Made by a program: the position numbers and the translations under genes
Notes under the pieces: generated by a model
The model's input: only the letters and a program-made list of their open reading frames with translations
The model's database searches: none
What the model was told of the DNA's origin: nothing
NCBI RefSeq assembly: GCF_019139815.1
Contig: NZ_CP077079.1
Location: forward strand, 2,728,001-2,792,000
Direction of reading: 5' to 3'
DNA: 64,000 nt
Source: Pseudomonas asgharzadehiana
Lineage (GTDB): Bacteria; Pseudomonadota; Gammaproteobacteria; Pseudomonadales; Pseudomonadaceae
Part shown: positions 17,426-29,400 of the stretch, one piece after another
How positions within the stretch are numbered: position 1 is the first letter of the stretch
How the letters are laid out: the number at the start of each line of letters is the position of its first letter

Positions 17426-20400
17426 ATGGTCCGCTGCAAATCACCGGTCAACCTGAAAGCCCAAGAAACCGTGCTGCGCCTCAAGCCATTGGCCCAGGCC
17501 ATTGCCTTGTTGATGGTGGCGGGCAATGCCCATGCGGCCACGGCGTTCAGTTCCAGTTGGTTTGCCGACAAAGGTGCGACGCAAGCGGCGACGGCGGCGC
17601 GCATCAGTGCCGGGCAGGTGCCGGGAATTCCTTCGCTGAACCAGCAGGCGCGGGTCAACCAGCAGTTGGCGCGTTCCATCAGCACCTTGAACACCAGCGT
17701 CGCGGCGATTGCGGCGCAGCAGGCCGCGCAAGCGGCGGGGCGTCAGGCGGCGTTCGGCCAGGTCTCGACGATTCCCGATGGCCTCGGCAAAGGTGGCCTG
17801 CAGGTGGATAACAGCCTCACCCAGGGCTGGACCAACGCCAAGGCCCCGACCCAAAGCCAGTCCGGCGGCAAGACCACGGTGAGTATCGAGCAAACCGCCG
17901 ACAAGGCCATCCTCAATTGGGAGACCTTTAACGTCGGGCGCAACACCTCCGTGGATTTCCAGCAGCAGTCCAGTTGGGCCGTGCTTAACCGCGTCAACGA
18001 CCCCGATGCGCGGCCCAGTGAGATCCAGGGCCAGATCAATGGCGCCGGCACGGTGATGATCATGAACCGCAACGGCGTGGTTTTCGGCGGCACCAGCCAG
18101 GTCAACGTGCGCAACCTGGTGGCCGCCGCAGCGAACATGACCGATGAGCAGTTCACCCTGCGCGGTCTCTATGTGGATGGCACCGGCACCCAGCCGACCT
18201 TCACCGATGCGGCGGGCAAGGTCCAGGTGCAGCGCGGCGCGCTGATCCAGACTCACAACCCGGCCACGTCCACCGATGCAGGTGGCTACGCCTTGTTGCT
18301 CGGTTCGGAAGTGGACAACGCCGGTACGATCATCACCGCCAAGGGCCAGACCACCCTGGCGGCCGGTGACAGTTTTTACATCCGCAAGGGCGTGAGCACG
18401 TCCGGCAATGACCGCTCCACCACGCGTGGCAACGAAGTGGCGACCAGCCTCAAACCCGGCAGCAGCGCCGGCAAGGTCAGCAACAATGGCCTGATCATGG
18501 CCGCCACTGGGGACATCACCCTGACCGGGCACCAGGTGCAGCAAAATGGCGTGGCCCTGGCCAGCACCTCGGTGGACACCCGTGGCACGATTCACCTGCT
18601 CAACTCCGCCACCGACACCACCGGCAGTGTGACCCTGGGCGAGGGCAGCACCACCGCGATCCTGTTGGACAGCAGTGGCAGCACCGCGCTGAACAGCCAG
18701 CAAAGCAATGGCCTGGTCAACCTCGACGGTATGCCGGCCAATCAGGCGACCGGGCGTTTCAATAACCTCAGCACGGTGGCCGACCGTACCGATCAGTCGC
18801 GCATCGAGATCGTCAGCGGCGGCACCGTGGATTTCCAGAAAGGCTCGATCACCCTGGCCACCGGCGGGCAGGTCGCGGTCAGTGCCGCCGGGCGCAGCCT
18901 GTTACGCGATGGGGCGCTGATCGACGTGTCCGGCGCGGTGGGCGTCAAGGTGTCGATGGAATCCAACAACATCAAGATCAACGTGCAGGGCAACGAGCAG
19001 CGCGACGCGCCGGTCAACCGTGAAGACGGGAAGCTGATCAACAACGATGTGTGGGTCGACCTGCGCGATCTGGTGTTTGTACCCGCAGGCACCAACGGCT
19101 ATGCAACGGATCGCTGGTACACCGCCGGCGGTTTGCTGGAAGTCGGCGGTTACCTTGGCACGCAAGGCCACTCGGTGGGCGAGTGGATGGCCCAGGGCGG
19201 CACCGTGACCTTTACCGGCAAGGAGGTGGTGACCCAGAAGGGCGCGCAGATCAACCTGTCGGGCGGCACCGTGGACGTGCAGGATGGTTATATCCAGCAG
19301 ACCTGGCTCAAGGGTCCGGATGGGCGTTTGTATGAGCTGTCCAACGCGCCGGGGGACATTCTCTATTCCGGGTTCTACAAGGGCTATGAAGACACCAGCA
19401 AGCGCTGGGGCCAGACCGATTACTACTACAACCCGATGATTGCCAGGCAACGCCGTTTCGAGAGCGGGTACACCGTGGGCCGCGATGCCGGCAAGCTGGT
19501 GGTCGGCACCACCAGCGCGGTGCTCGAAGGGCAGGTGGTCAGTGATGTGTTCCAGGGCGATCGCCAGACCCAGGCACCGAATATCAACCTCGACGGTTAT
19601 CAGCAGTCGCAGAAGGCCATGGCCCAGCGCGCGCAGTTGATCATTGGTGGCTACACGCCGGTCTACAACAAGAGCACCGGCACCCTGCGTTATGCGTTGA
19701 CCGGCATTGCCGATGAGGTGCTGATTGACCGCAACACGCAGAAAATCGCCGACGGACTCGACCTCACCACCGCTCTGCCAGCGGATCGCCAGGGCAAGAT
19801 GGTGCTCGACAGTGATCAGCTCAATGGCTATCAACTGGGCGCGATCAAAGTCGGCGTCACCAATCAGATCAAAGCCGGTGTCACGCAGCAGATCACCGTC
19901 AAGGGCGCGCTCAATGTGGCGGATGGCGGCGAGATCACCCTGTTCGGGCCAGTGGTCAACCTCAACGCCAACCTCACCGCCCATGGCGGCAGCATCAATG
20001 CGGGCAACATCCTCAATCAGGTCAATCTCAATGCCGGTAATGCGCTCGACGATGTGATCCTCGCGGGCAGCGGGCGGGTCGATGTGGCGGCGGGCGTCAA
20101 GCTCGATGCCAGCGGGCGTTGGAACAACCTGGCGCTGGATCCGAACATTCGTGAAGGTCTGGCGTATGTGAACGGTGGCAAGGTCTCGCTGCGCAGTACC
20201 GGTACGCTTGATCTGGCGACCGGCAGCCTGGTGGATACGTCTTCCGCAGGCACGCTCGGCGTTGACGGCAAGCTCAGCGGCGGCAAGGGCGGCGACGTGA
20301 CGCTGGGGGCGCTTGGGGCCTTGGCGCTGGGCGGCGACATTCGCGGTTATGGCGTCAACGGCGGCGGCACGCTGGCGTTGCAGGGGCGCAAGGTGCAGAT

Positions 20401-23400
20401 CGGCGACAGCGCCAATGCACCCGATACCGACACGCTGCAATTGACTGGCGGCTTCTTTAACAAGGGGTTCTCGGCCTATGACATCACCGGCAACGAGGGG
20501 CTGCTCGTCACCGACGGTACCCAGGTCGATGTGAATGTGCCGGTTTACCGTTTGGGCGAGCAGACAGCGATGACGCCAAGTGGCAGCGACCCGGCCACGG
20601 CTCTGGAGCGTTGGACGCCGACGCTCTACCAGGAAAACTCGACCCAGGGCGTTCTGACCCAGCGCCGGGGTGCCAGCCTGACGCTGACGGCCGGCTCCAA
20701 GGATTCCACCGCCGCAGAACTGGCGACCACCGCCCTGACGGTAGGCCGGGGGGCAGTGATTAATGTCGACCCCGGCCAGGGCATCAATTTGCGTAGCATC
20801 GGCCAGTTGACCCTCAATGGCAGCCTGAATGCCTGGGGCGGCAGTGTCAGCCTGGGCGGTTTGAGTGTCTCGCCAAAGACCTGGGAACCGTCGATTGCCG
20901 CGGGTCACGACCGCTCGATCCGGGTGGGCGAAGAGGCGTTGATCGACGTTGCAGCGCGAGCGGTCACGGCGGTGAGCAGCCGGGGCAACGTGTACGGCCA
21001 GGTCCTCAATGGCGGCAAGATCAGCATCGGCGGCGATATCAACCTGACCACCGGGATTGCCAGTGCCGGCGATGTGTTTGTGGTGGTCCGTGAGGGCGCG
21101 CGGCTGGACGCCTCCGGTGCCCAGGCGGTGCTCGACGTGCCCGGTCAGGGTCGCGTGCCGGTGGCCAGCAATGGCGGCAGTATCAGCTTTGCGTCGAACA
21201 ACGGCCTGTACCTGGACGGCAGCTTCGTTGCCCGTGCGGGCGGGGCGGGTGCGGCGGGCGGCAGTTTGGCGCTTGCGCTGGAAAGCCCGTATTACCTCAA
21301 GGCCGGCGTCAATGACCGGGTGCTCAACGTGCGTGAACTGGTGCTCAGCCAGACCCATCAAACAAGCCCGAACGCCAGCCTGGAATACGGCCATGGCCGC
21401 CTCGGGGTGGACCAGGTCACCGCCGGCGGTTTCGACAACCTGGCGCTGCTCAGCAACGGCTTGCTGAGTTTCGACGGCGATGTGTCGTTGAGCATGGGCC
21501 AGAGCCTGCGCCTCTACGGTGGCAGCTATAACCTCAGTGAACCCGCCGCGGCCAGTTCACGGGTCAACCTGTCGGCCCCGTACCTGCTGCTGGCCGGCCT
21601 GCTCGCGCCCGCAGAAACCGGCAAGGAGGCCTACACCCGCGCGGTGCCGGTGTTGCCCAATCCCTCGGTGCTGGCCACCACGGCGCAGTTCAACGCCAAC
21701 GCCAACCTGATCGAGGTGCGTGGCAATGTGGTGTTCGGCAACAAAAGCTATCTGTTGCGGCCCGACAACAGCCGGGCCAGCCTTGAGCGGCGTGGGTTTG
21801 ATGATGTGCAACTGACCAGCCAGGGCGACTTGCGCTTCCTGGCGGGGGCGGGGGCAGATGTGATTGCCCAGGGCATCAGCACGCAGTTAGTGACCGGTGG
21901 TGACATGACCCTGCGCGCGGCGCAGTTGTATCCGGCGACGGAAGTCGGCGCCCGGGTACTGGCGGGCTATGTGAATAATGCTGCCAGCAATGGCACAGGC
22001 TTCAATTACGATCCGACACGCACCCTGACCATCGCACGCACCGCCAACAGCAATGCCGCCATGCCTTACTCGGTCTTTGGTCGTCTGCAATTGGGCGGGC
22101 CTACCATCAAGCAGGACGGGGTGGTGCGTGCGCCCCTGGGGCTGATCGAGATCGGCAACCTGGGTTCTACAAACGTGCAACTGCTGCCGGGCAGCCTCAC
22201 GTCGGTGAGTGGCAAGGGCCTGGTATTGCCTTACGGCGGTACCGTGGATGGCCAGATCTACAAGTACAACGGCAAGACCGTAACGTTCATAGGCCAAGGT
22301 GGCGGCAACGGTGCAGGCAGTCTGAACGTCGGGGTGATTCTGGGGGGCCAGACGGTGGCGGTGCTGCCGCAGGCGACGTTGGATCTGTCCGGCGGTGGCG
22401 AACTGCTCGGCGCCGGCTTTATTTCCGGGCGCGGGGGGTCTACGGATGCACGTTACAACCCACTGGTACAGTTCGGTGCGAACGGCGGGTTTGTACTGCC
22501 GGGTCTGAGTACCAACCCGATCTATGCAATTGTGCCGGGCGTGCAACCGGGTTATGCCCCGGTGGCGCCGGAAGGTGGCGCGGTCGATCCGTTGATCGGC
22601 CAGCAGATCACAATCGGCGCCGGCGTGCCGGGCCTGGCGGCCGGCACCTATACGCTGATGCCGTCCACCTATGCATTGATGCCGGGGGCTTTCCGGCTGG
22701 AGATCAACGGCCTGGCCGGTATGGGCGCCGACGGTGCGACCCAGGCGTTGCGCAATGGCTCATGGGCCACGGCAGGGCGCTTGTCCATCGCCAATACCGG
22801 TATCAGCAACAGTGCGCCCAGCCAGGTGATTCTCACGTCGGCCGATAGGTTGCGTCGTTACTCTCAATACAACGAGACCGGCTATTCACCCTTCGCCGTG
22901 GCCGATGCCACCCGGCTTGGTGTCCCTCGGGCACTGCTGCCGGTGGATGCCAAGACCCTGCAACTGGCCCTGCGGCCAGGCGCAGGTGCGGATGCCTTTT
23001 CGTTCCAGGGCATCGGCCGCTTCGAGGCCGATGCTGGCGGTTACGGCGGGACCGTATCGCTGATAAACGGAGAAAAAACCGACATCGAAATTGTCGCGGC
23101 AGGCAACGCGGCCACCGCCAATTTCAAAGGCATTACGGTGGATGCGGACAGCCTGAACGCAATGGGCGCGGCTCGCCTGCTGATCGGTGGAATGACCTAT
23201 GTCACGTACGGCCAGGGCGGCAACTACATCAACCTCCCCAGCAACGTCACCAGCTCCATCATCCTGCGCGACGGCGCGAACCTGACGGCGCCGGAGGTAT
23301 TACTGGCGACCGTCACCGGGAAAATTACGCTCGAACAAGGCGCCTCGATCAACACGATAGGCCAGGGCAAGGCCAGCTACGACGCACGTGACGGCTTTAT

Positions 23401-26400
23401 CTACAACCTGAGCAATGTGCTGGCGGTGTCCAACGGTTTGCTCAATGTCATCGCCGCTCCGTCGCCGGGTGGAGTCCCCAGCAAGGGCATTCAGTTAGGC
23501 GTATGCGCGAACGCATCCTGCAGTGGGCAGACGGCCCTGTATTCCGAGGGCAGCATCGTTACCGTCACCGACAGCACCCTGCAGATGGGCGACGAGGTAC
23601 GTTATGGCACCCGTCACCTGAACCTGGGCGTGTCCAGCATCAACGTCGGCAGCCCCGAAGCCCTGGCCGCTGCAGCCGCCAACAATCGCCTGCCGGTGGG
23701 CATGACCCTCAACCAGCAAGTGCTGGAACGCCTGCTGCGCGGCGACAGCCAATTCGGCGCCCCGGCGCTGGAAACCCTGCAACTGTCGGCGCGTGACAGC
23801 TTCAACTTCTACGGCACCAGCACCCTGGACACTTATGACGCGGTGACCGGCAAGTCATTGCTGAGCAACCTGATGCTGTCCACGCCGGCGATCTACGGCT
23901 CTGGCGGCTTGAACGACGTGGCGACTATCCACACCGCCAACCTGATCTGGCAAGGTGCCGAGGCAGCTCCTGTGGCGGCGGTGACCGGTGGTGCCGGCAG
24001 CGGCAGCGGGCGCCTGGATATCAATGCCGAACGTATCGAATTCGGCTACGGCGACTTTGCCCAGCCGAGCACCACCAAGACCTTCGACCGCCTGGCCCTG
24101 GGCTTTGCCAACCTCAACCTTAATGCCAGTGAGCGCATCACCGCCAACCACAAGGGCAGCCTGTCGGTGTACCAGAGCCAGGGTGCATTTGATGCGACCA
24201 AGGGCTTTGCCTACAGCGGCGGCAACCTGAATATCCTCACGCCGCTGATGACCGGTGAGGCCGGTTCGGTCAACCGTATTACCGCCGGTGGCGCGATTGA
24301 TGTCAGCGCCTCGGCTGGCGCAGCAGGCAAGGTGGACGGCATCGGCGGCGAATTGTCATTGCAAGGCGATAGCCTGCGCCTGGCCACTGCCGTGGTGCTG
24401 CCCAGCGGCAAGGTGACCTTGGGCGCGCGGGGCGACGTGGTGTTGACCGATGCCGCGTCGATCGATGTGTCCGGCCGGGCCATTGCCTTCAATGACGTGA
24501 CCAAATACAGCGCCGGCGGCGAGGTGTTGCTGGAAAGCCGTGCGGGCAATGTGCAGCAGGCCGCCGGATCGACCATCGACCTGTCGGCGCAGCACAACCA
24601 GGCGGGCACGTTGCGCGCAGTGGCGGTGGCCAGCGCAGCGGGGATCGTCGACCTGGCAGGCAAGATCATTGCCGGCAGCAGCGGTGACTACGATGCCGGT
24701 GGCACGCGGGTGCCCTACCTCGCGGGTGCCGTGCAGATCCAGGCCCAACGCCTGGGCGGCAATGGCACCCTCAGCGACCAGTTCGCCGCGCTCAACCAGC
24801 GCCTCAACCAGGGCCAGGTCTACGGTGCGCGCAGCTTCCAGCTCAAGCAGGGCGACCTGACCATCGGCAGCGACGTCAAGGCCAGCAGCGTCAACGTCTC
24901 GATCGACAATGGCAGCCTGCGCGTGACCGGCCTGGTGGATGCCGGCGGCGAGCGCGTGGGCAGCATCAACCTGGCCGCAAAAAATGGCCTGACCCTCGAC
25001 GGCAGCGCCGTGCTGGACGCCCATGGCACACAATTACGCGTGGACAGTTACGGCAAGATCATCGATTCGCCTAACCGCGCCATCGTGGTCCTTAGTTCTG
25101 GCCAGGGCCAGTTGACCCTGGCCACTGGCGCGCGCATCGACCTGCGCCATGGCACCGAGGCCGCGACCGGCAACGACGGGCGCAACCGTGGCACGCTGGA
25201 ACTCAACGCGCCGCGCGTGGGTGGCAATGACATCGCCATCGACGCCCGTGGGCCGTTGACTATCCAGGGCGCGCGTTCGATTGCCCTCAACGGCATGAGA
25301 ACCTACGACGATGCCCCGACCAAAACCGATGAAACGCCGGATGGGCGCCCGTACCAAGTGATTGATCAGGACTACCTCAATGGCGTCAATGACGCGAATA
25401 CGACATTCATCGATGCCGCGCGCGTTAACAGCAACTTGCTGCAGAAGCTCGCCGGCTTGAACAACGCGACCTACGGCGACGTGTTCCACCTGCGCCCCGG
25501 TGTAGAAATCATCAGTAAAACCCCGGACGGTGATCTGGTCGTGCAGGGCGATCTGGACCTCTCCAGCTATCGATACGCCAGCCTTAAATCAACGGCCAAG
25601 ACCGAGTCCGGCAGCCTGACCCTGCGCGCCGGCGGCGACCTGAACATCTACGGCAGCATCAACGATGGCTTTGCCGCGCCACCGCCCACCGACGATGACA
25701 GTGGCTGGGTGCTGCGCGCCGGTATCGACCACACCGGCGGCACTGTGGTGGTACCGGGCAGCGGCGTGACCCTGGATGTGGGCACCGTGTTCCCTGCGGG
25801 CGCTGCGCTTAATTTCGATGTACTGACCAACCCCCTGTTTCTGCCGGCGGGCACCCGCTTGCCCGTGGCGGCCAAGCTGACTCAACCGTTGGTACTCCCG
25901 GCGGGTACGGTGTTGGCGGCGGCTGTTCGGGATGCCTCGGGCACTGTGCTGTTCGCTGCGGGCACGTTGCTGACTCAGAGCCAGACCCTCGCCAGTGGCA
26001 GTGTCCTGGAGGCCGGCAGCCTGTTGGGCACTTCAGCCAGTGTCGACAGCCTGATCTGGCCCAAGGGCGTGCCACTGGCCACCAAGGTGACCCTGACCGC
26101 CAGCAAAGTGCTGCCCCGTGGCGCCCTGTTGCCGTCTGGGACAGACGTGAAGCTGCCGGGCGGCGTGGCGTCGGTGACGTTGCGTGACACCGGCCATCCG
26201 GGCAAAAACTGGGCCATTGCTCCCATGTTGGAGGAGGGCTCGCAGTCGTGGTCGATTCGCCTGGTTGCGGGGGCCGACACCGAGGCAGCCGACAGTCGCC
26301 TGCTGCAGCCGCACCCGGTAAGCGGCAATCTGCGATTGGCGGACAGTCACTACGGGACGTTTGGGAAGGGCGCCCAGGTCTGGACCCTGGCGGGCTCAGA

Positions 26401-29400
26401 GGGGTGGTTCGGCGATGACAGCATGGTAGGCCAACCGGTTGATTTCGACGCAATACAATACCCGGGGATATGTGAAGACCTCCCGGATTACTGCGTTATC
26501 AGTGGTACTGACTACACGCTGCTGGTGGGCGGCAGCACTCGCTTCAGCGTAATCCGCACCGGCGCTGCCGACCTTGACCTGCTGGCCGCCGGCAACCTGA
26601 GCATGGAGTCGCTGTTCGGCGTATACACGGCGGGCAGTTCGTCCACCGGCACCTCGGCCAACGATCCGTATAACCTCAAGCGAGCCCTGGGCAGCAATGG
26701 CAAGGTATTGGCTAACGCCGGGGGCAACGAAAAGCTGGTCAACGCAGACACTGCCAGCCCGTACCGTGCCTGGTACCCGGATACGGGTGGCAACTTGCTG
26801 CTTAAAGTGGGCGGCAACCTGACTGGCAATATCACCAGCCCGGCGCTGAATGGCGTCGGCCGTCCGGTGCCCAGCGACCTGGGCCAGGACTCAGCCAATG
26901 TCGGCAATTGGCTGTGGCGTCAGGGCAATGGCCTCAGTGGCAGCCAGGCGCAGGCCACCGCGTGGTGGGTCAACTTTGGTACCTACGTGCCCGGCATGGC
27001 CTACCCGAGCGCGGACCAGATGGTTGGGTTCACGGGCTTCGGCACCCTGGGAGGAGGCAACCTTAACGTTGATGTGGGCGGCGATGCGGGGATTCTCAAC
27101 GCGTCGTCGCAGCCGCAGAACGTCAGCCCCCGCAGCCAAGGCCTGGTATTGGCCATCGGCGGCACCGGTCGCGTCGCCACCGATGGCAGCGTCCAACTGA
27201 CCGGTGGCGGCGATCTGAACCTGCGGGTCGGCGGAGCGCTCAACCCAGCCGGCCAGATCAACCTGAACCACCTCAATGGCGTACTGGTGAATACGCGAGG
27301 GCATGTACAGCTCACTGGCGGCGCTCTGGGTAGCCTGACGCTGCTGTATGGTAACCAGGCCAGCTACCAGAGCCCGAGTGAGGTGCGCGCCTACGACCCG
27401 CTGCGCTCCACGTCCGCCAGGGCGGCGGGTGGTTTGAGCCTGTTGCCGGGTGACGCTACCTTCAGTCTCGCCACCCGCGGTGACCTGGTGCTGCAGGATG
27501 TCGCCGATCCGGGCCGCGCGCCGCAAGTCAACGCATTGGCCTACGCCAACGGTGGCGTCAACGGGATTGGCCACAGCTGGTTCAGCCTGTGGACCGACCG
27601 CACGGCGGTTGACCTGTTTTCCGCCGGGGGCAACCTCACGCCCCTGACCGAAACGCTGGACACCGACATGGCGGCCGTCTATCCCGCCACCTTGCGCGCC
27701 GTCGCCGCCAGCGGCAGCCTGTACTACGGTCGCGCATCGTACGGTGACCCAAGTACCGTGCCGCCGCTCAGGGCCATGGTGCTGGCGCCTTCGGCCAACG
27801 GGCAACTGGAACTGCTCGCCGGCGACTCGATCTACGGCGGCGACCTGCCCATCAGCCGCTCCAGCGCAGCCCCGCAAAGCCTGGCGACGATTTTGCGCCC
27901 GGCGTTTCTTGGTTTTCTGACTGATCAAAACCCGGTCAGCGGCAGCGGTAATCTGTCCAGCGATGGCAGCATTGCCACCTTCACGGTTTCGCCGCTGTTT
28001 GCCTTTGGCCCCAACACCGCCAGCACGGCCTGGGGCGACGCCCTGGAACCGGCACGTTTCTACGCGCTGAGCGGGGACCTGCTGGGTGTCAACAGCGGGC
28101 GTGCAATCACCATTACTACTGACGCCTCCAAGGACCCGCGTTTTGGGCAGACCTACTACGAGGGTGCCGGTCCGGTCTGGATGCAGGCCGGTCGCGACAT
28201 CGTCAGCAGCGGTACGCCACTGAGCGGTGCCAATGGCGGTAATAAGACCACGGGTGAATACACCTACGCCGGCAACCTGTTCGTGCACAACAGCCCCACC
28301 GATATCTCCATCGCCAGCGCTGGCCGCGACATCCTCTACAGCAGTTTCAACGTTGCCGGCCCCGGTACCCTGGAACTGACGGCGGGGCGCAACATCCAGA
28401 TGGAAGACAGGGTCGCGGTGAACAGCCTGGGCGCTGTGGCGGCCGGCGACAGCCGCCCTGGCGCAAGCATCGTCATGCAAGCCGGCATGGGCGCCAACGG
28501 CCCGGATTACCGCCGCTTCGTCGAGGCTTACCTGAACCCCGCCAACCTGGCGCAACCGGGTGAATCCCTGCAAGGCGCCAAGGTGGCCAAGACTTACGAA
28601 AACGAGCTGGTTACCTGGCTCACCGAACGCTTCGGCTTTGCCGGCGACAGCGAACAGGCCCGTACCTACTACGCCGCACTGCCCGCCGAACAACAACGGA
28701 TCTTCGCCCGCGACGTGTACTTCGCCGAACTCAAGGCCGCCGGCCGTGAGTACAACCAGGACGGCAGTGTGCGCCAGGGCAGCTACGTGCGCGGCCGTAC
28801 CGCGATTGCCAGGTTGTTCCCCGAGACGGATGTGGCCGGCAACCCGATCACCTACAAGGGCGATATCACGATGTTCGGCGGCGCAGGCGTGCACACCAAC
28901 TTCGGTGGTTCGATCCAGATGCTCACCCCCGGCGGCCGCCAGACCTTCGGCATCGAAGGCGCGGCACCACCGTCGACGGCGGGTGTGATCACGCAGGGCG
29001 CGGGGGATATCCAGCTGTACTCCCTGGGCAGCATCCTGCTTGGCCAAAGCCGCATCATGACCACCTTCGGCGGCTCGATCATGGGCTGGACCAGCGCCGG
29101 CGATATCAACGCCGGGCGCGGCTCCAAGACCACCGTGGTGTACACACCGCCCAAGCGCGTCTATGACAACTGGGGCAACGTGAGCCTATCGCCGTCGGTG
29201 CCGAGCACCGGTGCCGGGATCGCCACGCTCAACCCGATCCCGGAAGTACCGGCGGGGGATATCGACCTGATCGCGCCATTGGGCACGATCGATGCGGGCG
29301 AGGCGGGGATTCGAGTGAGCGGGAACGTCAACATCGCGGCCTTGCGCGTGGTGAACGCGGCGAATATCCAGACCCAGGGCAAGTCGTCGGGCGTGCCGGC

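Noticed and set aside
25785..26150. The PdtA repeat block as a CRISPR or DNA tandem array
   Set aside because: The repeats are at protein level and degenerate in DNA, with no constant DNA repeat or spacers.
18902..29047. Large minus-strand open frames inside pdtA (e.g. 18902-21394 and 26891-29047)
   Set aside because: They are antisense shadows of a highly repetitive high-GC gene; no start signals or family resemblance.
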